NCBI RefSeq assembly: GCF_003352835.1
Contig: NZ_QLVD01000019.1
Coordinates: 372,001 to 436,000 of the forward strand
Origin: Ornithinimicrobium murale
Lineage (GTDB): Bacteria; Actinomycetota; Actinomycetes; Actinomycetales; Dermatophilaceae
DNA: 64,000 bases
Direction: 5' to 3'
The notes under the pieces: generated by a model
Database searches by the model: none
The model's input: only the letters and a program-made list of their open reading frames with translations
What the model was told of the DNA's origin: nothing
Shown here: positions 33,656 through 41,437 of the stretch, one piece after another
Position numbering within the stretch: the first letter of the stretch is position 1
How the letters are laid out: the number at the start of each line of letters is the position of its first letter
Program-made: the position numbers and the translations under genes

Positions 33656-34102
33656 GGTGTGTCCCCTCCTGTACGTGGATGATGACCCTTGTATAGCATC
33701 CGCCGCCGACAGACCCTTCGATCTGTTGATAACTGATCTCTCGAGCCCACCTACTGAACGTCCTCGGCCCGACGGCTCCTGGTTGGCCGAGGGTGGCCGT
33801 CCGGGTGCGGTCGTTCCCTCCTAGCACGGGTTCGCGCGGGGCCAATCGGAGTTGGTCCGGCGATAGTTCGCTCAGGCCGGACAGGCCCGTTCGGCCCAAT
33901 GCTTGCCTCGACCGTGATCGGCAGGCACCGTGTGGGGGCGTCCGCAAGGCCCCCTCCCCACGCCCTGTATTCGGCAGTACAGCGACGTCACGACCCTCGC
34001 GCGCGTGAGTGAACTTCCAAGTCTCGGTAGGCCCAAGTCCCGGTAGCCCATTCTGGGCGAAGTGAAGCACTCTCTCGCGTGTGACTCGCACGTCGAGCCC
34101 GG
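33656..34102. other. Intergenic region upstream of the defence operon
   Basis: The first ~60 bases hold the TIR gene promoter (possible -10 GCTATAC on the minus strand). The remaining ~390 bases have no recognisable gene; an open frame on the minus strand lacks family motifs and overlaps the TIR start. A GC-rich hairpin-like stretch lies around 33930-33962. Confidence 0.5.
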
Positions 34103-34702
34103 TCACAGAGTCGACCGACGGAACGCTGCGAGGTTGGTGACGGCCTTGGCTGCACGGCGACGGACCGTCCGCGCCGACGCTTCGAAGTCCTCGGCGACCA
34201 GCTCGGCCACAGACGGGGTCATCAGGCCACCCCGGCCCCGTCGTGCGGGTACGTTGAGCCGCGCGGCCTCCCGGGCCACGTCCAAGAGCAGGGTTCGGTC
34301 CTCGCGGGTCAGAGCGCCCGTCGCGGCAGCGTCCTCGAGAAGCTCAGTCAGCTCGCGCTCGGGGTCCGGCCCGGCATCGAGGTCGGGCACCTCCGGCACC
34401 GACCCAATCGGGACCGCCGTTGCCCAGACGCGGTCACGACGCAATGCTGCGTCACCGACACCTAGGTCGGCCATCACTTCGCGCCGGGTCCGGGCCAGCA
34501 GCGTGGCTGCGACGCTCCGGTGCGGGTCGCCACTGTAGGACCGAACCGTCAGCCACAGCTGTCCCGCGACGAGAGCGTCGATGTCGGGGGAGAGGTCGGC
34601 GAGCTGCCGAGCCAGGTTCACCGCTCCCGGGACCAGGAGCCAGGTGATCACGGAGACTGCCTTCGCATCGTCTGCGGCCGTCCGCGCGAGAGCCGCCAGC
34701 AC
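34103..34702 (-). CDS. Sigma-factor-like helix-turn-helix protein of mobile element
   Basis: The 199-residue protein is helical; its C-terminal half (TREDRTLLLDVAREAARL, then MTPSVAELVAEDFEASARTV and RRRAAKAVTNLAAF) resembles a sigma-70 region-4-like helix-turn-helix. No sigma region 2 is evident. Such proteins occur in actinobacterial integrative elements as regulators. The GTG start immediately follows the stop of the 56-residue gene upstream (TAG-GTG), so they are coupled. Confidence 0.5.
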   Translation of the reverse strand: MLAALARTAADDAKAVSVITWLLVPGAVNLARQLADLSPDIDALVAGQLWLTVRSYSGDPHRSVAATLLARTRREVMADLGVGDAALRRDRVWATAVPIGSVPEVPDLDAGPDPERELTELLEDAAATGALTREDRTLLLDVAREAARLNVPARRGRGGLMTPSVAELVAEDFEASARTVRRRAAKAVTNLAAFRRSTL

Positions 34703-34873
34703 CTAATCCCGTGCTTCCGGTGAGGCCTGACTCAGCCAGGGCGGCAGGTCGAGCAGATCCGCGACGACCGAGAGGGCTGGTTCGATCCGGCCCCAGTCCT
34801 CCCAGTGATCCCGCGCCCACCGCAGCGGGGGTCGTTCGTGGGTGTCCACCCCAAGACAGGTCGCTACGCTCAT
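34703..34873 (-). CDS. 56-residue hypothetical protein coupled to the sigma-like gene
   Basis: The short frame starts at ATG 34873 with GAAGGAGA 7 bases upstream and encodes a 56-residue acidic, Trp-rich protein (RWARDHWEDWGRIEPAL; LLDLPPWLSQ). Its TAG is directly followed by the GTG of the downstream regulator, which supports both being real and co-translated. No family is recognised. Confidence 0.55.
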   Translation of the reverse strand: MSVATCLGVDTHERPPLRWARDHWEDWGRIEPALSVVADLLDLPPWLSQASPEARD

Positions 34874-35301
34874 CGTCGTCTCCTTCCACACCGGGTCGAT
34901 GTGGCCCAGACGATGACGTGAGGACGCTCCCGGATCCGTCCCCCCCGACCGCCCCCAACGGCGTCCCCGCAACCCGGCTGACCAGCCTCCGTCGTTCCAG
35001 TGGCCGACGTTTACGCAGGTCACAGCCCGCCCCCAGCGCTCCCGGGAGCGTCCCCCCTGGGTTGTGGGCGAACATTCCCACCCAACCGCCCAGGTCGCGT
35101 ATCGCCGCAGGTCAGAGCCACGCCCCCAAGAAAGTCGGGCACGCCCCTGGAAAAGTTGGTGACGCAGAGGTGGTGCAGGGCGACGTCGAGGCCCCACGAC
35201 GGCTGCTCAGGGCCAGAGGTCGGCGGCAATAGGCCCTCTTCGAACAGCCCCGTACGTAGCATTTATGTTACGCTCGCTGGGTGATCAGGAAGGTGAAGGG
35301 T
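34874..35301. other. Intergenic region with promoter of HTH gene
   Basis: Most of this ~430-base stretch shows no gene. TATGTTAC near 35266 may be the -10 element for the HTH gene at 35302. Overlapping open frames on both strands lack ribosome sites or motifs. Confidence 0.45.
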
Positions 35302-35715
35302 ATGAGCAAGCACACCGCGTTCTGGGAGGACCTGAGCCGCGACCTCCAGGACCCAGAGTTCCTCCGCGAGTACGTCGTCGAGTCGATGCGGATCTCCACC
35401 ATCGACTCGGTCGTCAACGCAATTGACGATGCGCGCGAGGCTGCGGGGCTGTCCAAGGCCGAGCTGGCGCGGGCCATCCAGAAGGAACCAGCGACCATCC
35501 GTCGCCTGCTGTCCTCCGAGAGCTCCAATCCGACCCTGGGCACGCTGGCCGAGGTGGCGGCAGCCCTCGGGTTGCGCATCACCGTCGAGCCCATTCCCGA
35601 GGCCGAGCGCGGTCAGATCACTCAGCCCTTGCTCGAAGGTCGGGCAGCTGACCCTATGAAGCTTGCCGAGCACCTGGAACAGTTGCGTCGGCCCAGGACG
35701 AGGCTGCCGGCCTGA
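35302..35715 (+). CDS. XRE-type HTH protein, antitoxin-like
   Basis: The 137-residue protein has an XRE helix-turn-helix at about 45-95 (LSKAELARAIQKEPATIRRL, then NPTLGTLAEVAAALGLRITV), the pattern of HigA/Xre antitoxins. The ATG at 35302 with GAAGG upstream is preferred over a GTG 21 bases earlier. It converges on a HigB-like toxin gene (stops 7 bases apart). Being tail-to-tail with its presumed toxin is unusual for higBA. Confidence 0.7.
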   Translation: MSKHTAFWEDLSRDLQDPEFLREYVVESMRISTIDSVVNAIDDAREAAGLSKAELARAIQKEPATIRRLLSSESSNPTLGTLAEVAAALGLRITVEPIPEAERGQITQPLLEGRAADPMKLAEHLEQLRRPRTRLPA

Positions 35716-35722
35716 CGGCCCG

Positions 35723-36220
35723 TCAGATCACGGACCGCGGGTTTCGCTTGCGGTATTCCACGCCCAGCCTGCGGACCGCGGTGTAGTCGGCATCCGACAA
35801 CGTCGTCCGGAACGGCTTGTCTCGCCCGTCGACGACGACCAGGAGCGGTTTGTCCTCGCCCTTGGCCTCGTAGTCGAGGAGGCAGAAGAGCCGGTAGTGG
35901 TGACGTCTCGGCCCGTCCATCCGCACCTCGAACCAGCCGCTCATGTCACCCTTCATCGCCTCCCAGTAACCGCCGCCGGCGAACCGCTTCGGTGGAGCGG
36001 CTGCGACGGCCACCAGGGCGGCGCGCATCTTGGCGCGCACGCCGGCCGGGTAGGAGTTGAGCGCATCGCGGCCGGGAGCACGCCGGTCCGGGTCGTCGTC
36101 CTTGTGACGCTGGAAGAAGACGATCGCATGCGCATCGTCCGACGACGGGGCAGTGCGCACCGCAGGTGCCTTCGACTCCGGCGTGGACGCCTTGCGGCGA
36201 CCACGCCGGTCAGAACTCAT
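35723..36220 (-). CDS. HigB/RelE-like toxin
   Basis: The 165-residue protein has a charged N-terminal extension (about 1-35) and a RelE/HigB-like domain: YWEAMKGDMSGWFEVRMDGP and HHYRLFCLLDYEAKGEDKPL, then VVVDGRDKPFRTTL. RelE-family toxins cleave ribosome-bound mRNA. The ATG overlaps the integrase stop by 4 bases, so expression is coupled to the integrase, and it may stabilise the element. The candidate antitoxin is the convergent HTH gene. Confidence 0.7.
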   Translation of the reverse strand: MSSDRRGRRKASTPESKAPAVRTAPSSDDAHAIVFFQRHKDDDPDRRAPGRDALNSYPAGVRAKMRAALVAVAAAPPKRFAGGGYWEAMKGDMSGWFEVRMDGPRRHHYRLFCLLDYEAKGEDKPLLVVVDGRDKPFRTTLSDADYTAVRRLGVEYRKRNPRSVI

Positions 36221-37380
36221 CCGAGAGCCGTCCTGTCGTGCAGCTCCGACAGCCGACGCGCGATCTCGGCGTCGCGGTCGGCGGCGGCGTGCTGGTAGCG
36301 CATCGCCGCGCCGGGGGTGGAGTGGCCGAGCCGGCCCATGAGCTCGGCAAGGGTTGCGCCGGTCTGGGCCGCGAGGACGGCGCCGGTATGGCGCAGGTCG
36401 TGCCAGCGCAGGTCCGGCCGGCCGGCGGCCTTCCTCGCTGGGTAGTAGACCTTGTAGAGCGTCGACGGCGCCATGTGCCGGTCGCTGTCGGCCGCGGCGG
36501 AGAAGAGCAGCGCGTCCTTGCCGGACGCGGTGTGCTGGGACAGGTGCGCCTTGACCGTGGCGAGCAGATGTGGCGGGATCGCGACGTCGCGCACGCCCGC
36601 ATCGCTCTTGGGTGGACCGATGATGAACTCACCGCCGACCCGCACGACGGCACGACGGATCTTGACCCGCCCGGTCCGCAGGTCCATGTCACCGCGGCGT
36701 AGCTCGGCCAGCTCGCCGAAGCGCAGCGCACACCAGGCGGCGAGCAGCGCCATCAGCCGGTAGCGGTCGGGCAGCTCCGTGACGATCGTCTCGAGCTCCG
36801 ACAGCGTCGCCGACTCTACGTGGTGGGCACGCCTGGCGTTTCCGGCGCCACGGATGTGAGCCGGGTTGTACGGGATGAGGGGAGTGGGCCGCACGGAGGC
36901 GGCCCCGGCCAGGATCGTGCGCAGCAGGCTGTACGCCTGTGCCCTGACGGTGTCCCGGCCCGGAGCCACCTGGTCGTACCAGGCGTTGACGTCCTCGTGT
37001 GTGATCCGGTCGATGCGCTCCTCGCCGAAGGTCGGGTAGATGAACCGGTCCAGCAGCATCCGATATTGCTGACCGGTCGTGGGGCGTAGCTCGCGGCCAC
37101 GCGTCCGGCGGGTCTCCAGCCAGAGTTCGGCGTACGCGCGGAACGTCGGGAACTCCCGTCGCCGTGCCCCGTGGGCAGCGGCCTGTGGCGCCCACACCTC
37201 CATCCCGATCTCGGCTCGGCGCGCGGACAGCCAGGCGATGGCGTCGTCCTTGGCGTCGAACGTCATCGGCGCCCGGTAGAGACGACCGTCGGGGCCGGTG
37301 TAGGCAGCCCGGTAGCGCCCGGACTTGAGCCGTTCTACACGCCCGAACCCACGTCGGGAGCGATGGTCGGTGCGAGTCAA
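36217..37380 (-). CDS. Tyrosine-family site-specific integrase of the island
   Basis: The 387-residue protein has an AP2-like/Arm-type N-terminal region (RLKSGRYRAAYTGPDGRLYR), a SAM-like core domain (about 75-180) and the catalytic domain with Arg in AWCALRFGELAELRR, HDLRHTGAVLAAQ, LGHSTPGAAMRYQHA (His and Tyr). It is the phage/ICE integrase type that targets tRNA 3' ends. It lies 167 bases from the right attachment repeat, pointing away from it, with a HigB-like gene overlapping its stop. Confidence 0.9.
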   Translation of the reverse strand: MTRTDHRSRRGFGRVERLKSGRYRAAYTGPDGRLYRAPMTFDAKDDAIAWLSARRAEIGMEVWAPQAAAHGARRREFPTFRAYAELWLETRRTRGRELRPTTGQQYRMLLDRFIYPTFGEERIDRITHEDVNAWYDQVAPGRDTVRAQAYSLLRTILAGAASVRPTPLIPYNPAHIRGAGNARRAHHVESATLSELETIVTELPDRYRLMALLAAWCALRFGELAELRRGDMDLRTGRVKIRRAVVRVGGEFIIGPPKSDAGVRDVAIPPHLLATVKAHLSQHTASGKDALLFSAAADSDRHMAPSTLYKVYYPARKAAGRPDLRWHDLRHTGAVLAAQTGATLAELMGRLGHSTPGAAMRYQHAAADRDAEIARRLSELHDRTALG

Positions 37381-37547
37381 CTTGTGTCCTCCCAGTATCG
37401 CCTTTCGAGGAATATACGAGGAACAACGGCGTCAAAACCTGTCCAGACCCGTCCACTTGTGTCCCGCGCTGATATGCCCTCTGACCTGCGAGTTTATCAC
37501 CAAAGTGGACGGCAGAGAGGGGTCTGTGGTAGCCCCCTCTCTCAAAA

Positions 37548-37705
37548 GTTCAAACCCAGTATCGCCCACGCACAGAAACCCCCTCTGACCAGCAAAATGG
37601 TCGAGGGGGTTTCGCGTGGGGGGACTACGGGGGAATGGCACAGCGCCCGCTCGGGCTGGCCGCGTGATCAGAAGGTCGAGCTTGGAGGGTTCGAGTCCCT
37701 TCACG
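37548..37705. repeat. Attachment-site-like direct repeat, right copy
   Basis: This segment repeats 15090-15250: tRNA T-loop onward (GTTCAAACCCAGTATCGCCC), terminator hairpin and following ~95 bases, with scattered substitutions and three single-base gaps. Unlike the left copy it shows no tRNA homology upstream of the T-loop. It marks the right end of the island; chromosome-like genes follow. Confidence 0.75.
37575..37613 (+). terminator. Terminator hairpin within right attachment repeat
   Basis: GAAACCCCC and GGGGGTTTC arms with inner TGACCA/TGGTC pairing form the same hairpin as at 15117-15156. Confidence 0.72.
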
Positions 37706-37737
37706 AGCACCTGGCCCAAGACCTCCCACCGGCTCGG

Positions 37738-37963
37738 AACTTCCAGTTCCTCTGGGTGCGGAACGACATGCTGATCGCCCTCGTGTTCGCCGACTCCTCG
37801 GCTGCCCCTGACCGTGGCCCTGCAGTCCCAGGCCCGTCAGTTCGGCTCCAATATCGACGTCCTGGCCACAGGCGCCTTCCTGTCCCTCGCGGTGCCCTTG
37901 GTGGTGTTCTTCTCCTTCCAGCGCTACTTCGAACAGGGCGTCCTGGCAGGTTCCGTGAAGTAG
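37738..37963 (+). pseudogene. C-terminal fragment of a sugar ABC transporter permease (MalG-like)
   Basis: The first part reads NFQFLWVRNDMLIALVFADS; after a single-base shift near 37800 it continues LPLTVALQSQARQFGSNIDV and VFFSFQRYFEQGVLAGSVK, then TAG at 37961. This is the conserved C-terminus of MalG/carbohydrate permeases. The rest of the gene is missing, cut off at the right attachment repeat. It indicates that the chromosome at this junction once carried a sugar ABC operon. Confidence 0.75.
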
Positions 37964-38043
37964 GCGGCCACTGCGCCCGGTGCCCCCCACCTGCTTGACT
38001 GTCGCCCAGTCCAGTCGTGCACCGGAGCAGGGAGGCAGCAGTC

Positions 38044-38988
38044 ATGGCGAGAGTCATCATCGTCGGGATGGGCGCGATGGGGTCGGTCTACGCGGCGCTC
38101 ATGCAGGACGCCGGCCACGAGGTGCACGGAGTGTGCCACTGGCCCGAGCACGTGGCAGCGATCCGGCGCGGCGGTCTTCGGGTGCACGGGTTCAGCGGTG
38201 ACCGGACCGTGCAGCTGGCCTCGGTGGCCACCGACACCCAGGGGCTTCCGGTGGCCGACCTTGTCATCATCGCCACCAAGGCGGGGGACGTGGAGGCGGC
38301 AGCGGACTCTGCCAGGCACCTGGTTGGTCCACGCACGGTGGTCCAGGGCATTCAGAACGGGTTGGGCTCGCCCGAGCGGATCGCCGCGACCCTGGGCAGG
38401 GAGAGGCTGGCGGTCGGGGTGGTCGGCGGGTTCGGGGCCTCGTGTCCGGAGCCCGGGACCGTGCACCACAACGGCATGGAGATGATCAGGTTTGCCTCGT
38501 ATGCCGAGCTGCCCGCTGCGGACCTCGCGCGCGGCTCCGCGGTCTGGCAGTCCGCCGGGTTCCGCGTGCAGATGTTTGAGAACGTCGATCAGATGGTGTG
38601 GGAGAAGTTCATCATGAACGTGACCTTCTCTGGGACATCCTGCCTGACTGGCCTGACCATCGGCGAGATCATGCAGCAGGAAGCCGCGTGGTCAGTGGCG
38701 CAGGGCTGTGCTGAGGAGGCCGTCGCCGTGGCGCAGGCCAAGGGGATCACCCTGGACGTCGGCGACCCGGTCGAGCACATCCGTGCGCTCGGGTCCAGGA
38801 TCCCCGATGCCCGGCCCTCGATGCTGCTGGATGCTCTGGCCCACCGACCAGGCGAAGTGGACGCGATCAATGGTGCGGTAGTCACCGAGGGTCGCACGCA
38901 CGGCGTCCCGACGCCCGTGAACGACACGGTGTCCAACCTCGTCCGAGCGCGGGAACGCACCTACAGCAACCACGGCCACGGAGCCTGA
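38044..38988 (+). CDS. Ketopantoate reductase-family protein (ApbA/PanE)
   Basis: The 314-residue protein has an N-terminal NADP-binding Rossmann motif (VIIVGMGAMGSVYAALM), ATKAGDVE with the conserved Lys region and QNGLGSPERIA, and a C-terminal helical domain with VWEKFIMNVTFSGTSCL and the ARPSMLLDALAHRPGEVDAI motif. It reduces 2-dehydropantoate or a related 2-oxo acid. ATG at 38044 is preceded by GGGAGG. It is followed by an ATP-grasp gene 4 bases later. Confidence 0.85.
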   Translation: MARVIIVGMGAMGSVYAALMQDAGHEVHGVCHWPEHVAAIRRGGLRVHGFSGDRTVQLASVATDTQGLPVADLVIIATKAGDVEAAADSARHLVGPRTVVQGIQNGLGSPERIAATLGRERLAVGVVGGFGASCPEPGTVHHNGMEMIRFASYAELPAADLARGSAVWQSAGFRVQMFENVDQMVWEKFIMNVTFSGTSCLTGLTIGEIMQQEAAWSVAQGCAEEAVAVAQAKGITLDVGDPVEHIRALGSRIPDARPSMLLDALAHRPGEVDAINGAVVTEGRTHGVPTPVNDTVSNLVRARERTYSNHGHGA

Positions 38989-38992
38989 GGCT

Positions 38993-39767
38993 GTGCCGCA
39001 CGTTGCCTTCCTGCTGGGCAAGCCACCCAAGCCATCGACGATCTTCCCCGAGGTCCTCGAGCGGCGTGCAGACCTCCGTGCACCTTCCGCACGAGGACAG
39101 GGTCGACCACCCAGTGGTCAGCTCGGCGGATCTGGTCGTGCACCGGGGGCTGGACCCCTGTGCCATGCTGCTCGTTGCCGACCTCGACCACGCGGGCAAG
39201 GCCGTGCTCAACCCGTATGCCGGGGTGCTGGGTCTGGTGGACCGGGCCACCACGCTCCGCTCCCTGGAGGGGTTGCCGGTCCCGTCCACCACCGTCGTGC
39301 AGACGTGGCGAGAGGTGGCTGCCGCAACGGGGCAGCGGCGCTGTGTCGTGAAGTCAGCGAGTGGTCCAGGGAGAGGCGCCGCCATCGTGGTCGGCACCGC
39401 TGAGGAGCTGCGGACCGATCGTGGTCTGCAGCCTCCCTTCCTGGTGCAGGACTACGTCGTGGCCGGTGAGGTGGACCACAAGCTCTATCTGGTGGGCGAC
39501 ACGGTGCGAGGCCTGCTCAAGCCCTCCCCCCTGGCGGTGGGTCACACCACCTCCGGGGCGGCCTTCACTCCTGACCCCGTCCTCGTCGCGCTCGCCAGGC
39601 AGGCCCGGGCCCGATTGGGTCTGGACTTCCTGGGCGTGGACGTGCTGGTCTCCGAGCAGGGGCCGATGATCGTCGACGTCAATGACTTTCCCAGCTATCG
39701 GGGGGTTGCTGACGGTCCTCGGCTGGTCGCGGAGCACCTCCTGGTGCACCTGGCAGACCGGCCCTGA
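38993..39767 (+). pseudogene. ATP-grasp-fold (RimK/ITPK-like) protein gene with a probable frameshift
   Basis: A GTG at 38993, 4 bases after the PanE-like stop, opens a frame reading PHVAFLLGKPPKPSTIFPEV; near 39064 the protein-like sequence moves to another frame (VQTSVHLPHEDRVDHPVVSS) and continues to 39767 with ATP-grasp features: NPYAGVLGLVDRATTLRSLE, RRCVVKSASGPGRGAA, PFLVQDYVVAGEVDHKLYLV and MIVDVNDFPSYRGV. It is close to full length. A single assembly error would restore it; otherwise the N-terminus is lost. Confidence 0.6.
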
Positions 39768-39833
39768 CGTCGGCTGGCGCTGGGGCCAGCAGTGCCTGAG
39801 GCCGGCGGCCGTGCCTCGGGCCGACCATCGGTC

Positions 39834-40190
39834 TCACTCGGCCAGGAACGCCGGGACGCGCTCCTTCGGTCGACCGATGATCGCCCGGTCGCCCTTGACC
39901 AGGACGGGGCGCTGCATCAGTTTCGGGTGCTCAACCAGCACTGCGACCACCTGATCGGGCGTGGCGACGTCGTCGTCCCTCAGGCCCAGGGAGGCAAAGG
40001 TCGCGTCCCGGCGCACCAGGTCCGTGACAGGGTCCTCCAACGTGCTGATCAGGGCACGGAGCTCCTTCGCCGTCAGTGGCGAGCTCAGATAGCGCACCAC
40101 CTCGGTCTCGAGGCCCGCGGCCTCGACGAGCTCGAGTGCGGAGCGGGACGTGGAGCACCGGGGGTTATGCAGCAGGGTCACCTCAGCCAT
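39834..40190 (-). CDS. ArsC/Spx-family arsenate reductase-like protein
   Basis: The 118-residue protein is a full-length ArsC-like thioredoxin-fold protein: LLHNPRCSTSRSALEL (redox Cys at residue 12), LRALISTLEDPVTDLVRRDA and LMQRPVLVKGDRAIIGRP. It reduces arsenate with a thiol cofactor, or acts in a related thiol role; no other ars genes are near. Start ATG at 40190. Confidence 0.87.
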   Translation of the reverse strand: MAEVTLLHNPRCSTSRSALELVEAAGLETEVVRYLSSPLTAKELRALISTLEDPVTDLVRRDATFASLGLRDDDVATPDQVVAVLVEHPKLMQRPVLVKGDRAIIGRPKERVPAFLAE

Positions 40191-40341
40191 GGCAGGACGC
40201 TACACGGCACGGCGCCCGTTGTGATCCCGGCCTCACCATGGAGCGCCTGGGAATCTCCGGTGTGGGGCGGCCGTTCTCCCAAGAGCGTCTGGCGCCGGTG
40301 CCGGCGCCTCCGACATACCCGCCCTGCTCAAGGAACCGCAG

Positions 40342-40500
40342 ATGCTCCGCATCACCCTGTCCCGTCGCTCACCCGTCACCGCTTCCGTCCGCCCCAGCTG
40401 GCGCGAGCGTCGCGAGGCTCGCCAGTTGCACACCGAGATCTCCCGTCGCCCGCAGAACGTGCGCAACGAGCTGTTGGAGATGGCAGCCCGCGCCCGCTGA
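40342..40500 (+). CDS. 52-residue basic protein
   Basis: A short frame with AAGGAA upstream of ATG 40342 encodes a 52-residue Arg-rich protein beginning MLRITLSRRSPVTASVRPSW and ending in a helical segment (VRNELLEMAARAR). Codon use fits the host. No homologue is recognised. Confidence 0.4.
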   Translation: MLRITLSRRSPVTASVRPSWRERREARQLHTEISRRPQNVRNELLEMAARAR

Positions 40501-40578
40501 GCGGGCTTTCCGCAGGCCCCGCCTGCAAGGGTGCGGTCCTGGCAGGTGGACCGTCGCTCACGGTCCTACCGTGGAGTG

Positions 40579-40779
40579 ATGACGACCAACGGTTCTCCTC
40601 CACAGGACGACCGCCTCCCGTCGGGCCGTGACCGGACAGGCCATGACCGGCAGAACGATGACCAGCGGGAGTCCGCCCCCTCCCACCACCCGGCCGCGCG
40701 CACCGGAGCCCTTCTCGGGCCGGTGCTCTTCGCGCTGCTGGCGGCCGCGCTGGTCATCCTGGCGATCACCCTTCTGTGA
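40579..40779 (+). CDS. 66-residue single-pass membrane protein
   Basis: ATG at 40579 with a GTGGAG site opens a 66-residue frame: a hydrophilic His/Asp/Arg-rich stretch followed by a C-terminal transmembrane helix (LLGPVLFALLAAALVILAIT). It ends 7 bases before the UdgX gene, suggesting co-transcription. Confidence 0.5.
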   Translation: MTTNGSPPQDDRLPSGRDRTGHDRQNDDQRESAPSHHPAARTGALLGPVLFALLAAALVILAITLL

Positions 40780-40786
40780 GCCCGCG

Positions 40787-41407
40787 ATGACGGATGCTGC
40801 GGATGCCCGTCCCTGGGTCCCCAGCCACCCGACCGTGCCCCGACTGAAGAGCGCGGTCCAGGGCTGTCGCGGGTGCGAGCTGTGGGAGGACGCCAGTCGG
40901 GCCGTGCTGTCGCACGGCTCACGGGACGCGCGGGTGATGCTGGTGGGGGAGCAACCCGGGGATCAGGAGGACCGACAGGGCACGCCCTTTGTCGGTCCGG
41001 CCGGACGGGTGCTCAAGGATGCCATGGCGGCCGCCGGGCTCGCCACGGAAGAGACCTACCTGACCAACGCGGTCAAGCACTTCCGGTTCCAGCGGCGGGG
41101 GAAGCGCCGGATCCACGAGGCCCCTGAGCTGCGTCACCTGGTGGCCTGCCATCCGTGGCTGGAGGCCGAGCTGTCGATCGTGGACCCCGACGTCGCCGTC
41201 TGCCTCGGCGCGTCAGCCGGTCGGTCCGTCCTCGGGCGACGGGTGCGCATCGGAGCCGAGCGTGGCGAGGTCCTCGAGGGCCCCGAGGGTCGCAGCGCGG
41301 TCATCACGACGCACCCCTCCGCGGTGCTGCGCCTGCGCTCCCGTGGGGGCTATGACGAGGCGATCGAGGAGCTGGTCGCTGACCTACGGGTCGCGGCCTC
41401 CGTCTGA
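40787..41407 (+). CDS. udgX: UdgX-type uracil-DNA glycosylase
   Basis: The 206-residue protein has the family-4-like uracil-DNA glycosylase core: Cys residues CRGCELW for a [4Fe-4S] cluster, GEQPGDQEDRQGTPFVGPAG and TTHPSAVLR. The R-loop insertion KRRIHEAPE is the UdgX hallmark; its His forms a covalent bond with uracil-DNA in Mycobacterium smegmatis UdgX. GEQPGDQED with Gln/Asp is also UdgX-like. It should repair or sequester uracil in DNA. Confidence 0.87.
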   Translation: MTDAADARPWVPSHPTVPRLKSAVQGCRGCELWEDASRAVLSHGSRDARVMLVGEQPGDQEDRQGTPFVGPAGRVLKDAMAAAGLATEETYLTNAVKHFRFQRRGKRRIHEAPELRHLVACHPWLEAELSIVDPDVAVCLGASAGRSVLGRRVRIGAERGEVLEGPEGRSAVITTHPSAVLRLRSRGGYDEAIEELVADLRVAASV

Positions 41408-41437
41408 GTCGGGAACGCCGAGGCGAGGTCGCTGTCC

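Noticed and set aside
33648..34106. 152-codon minus-strand frame upstream of the TIR gene
   Set aside because: It overlaps the TIR start, has low-complexity composition and no family motif.
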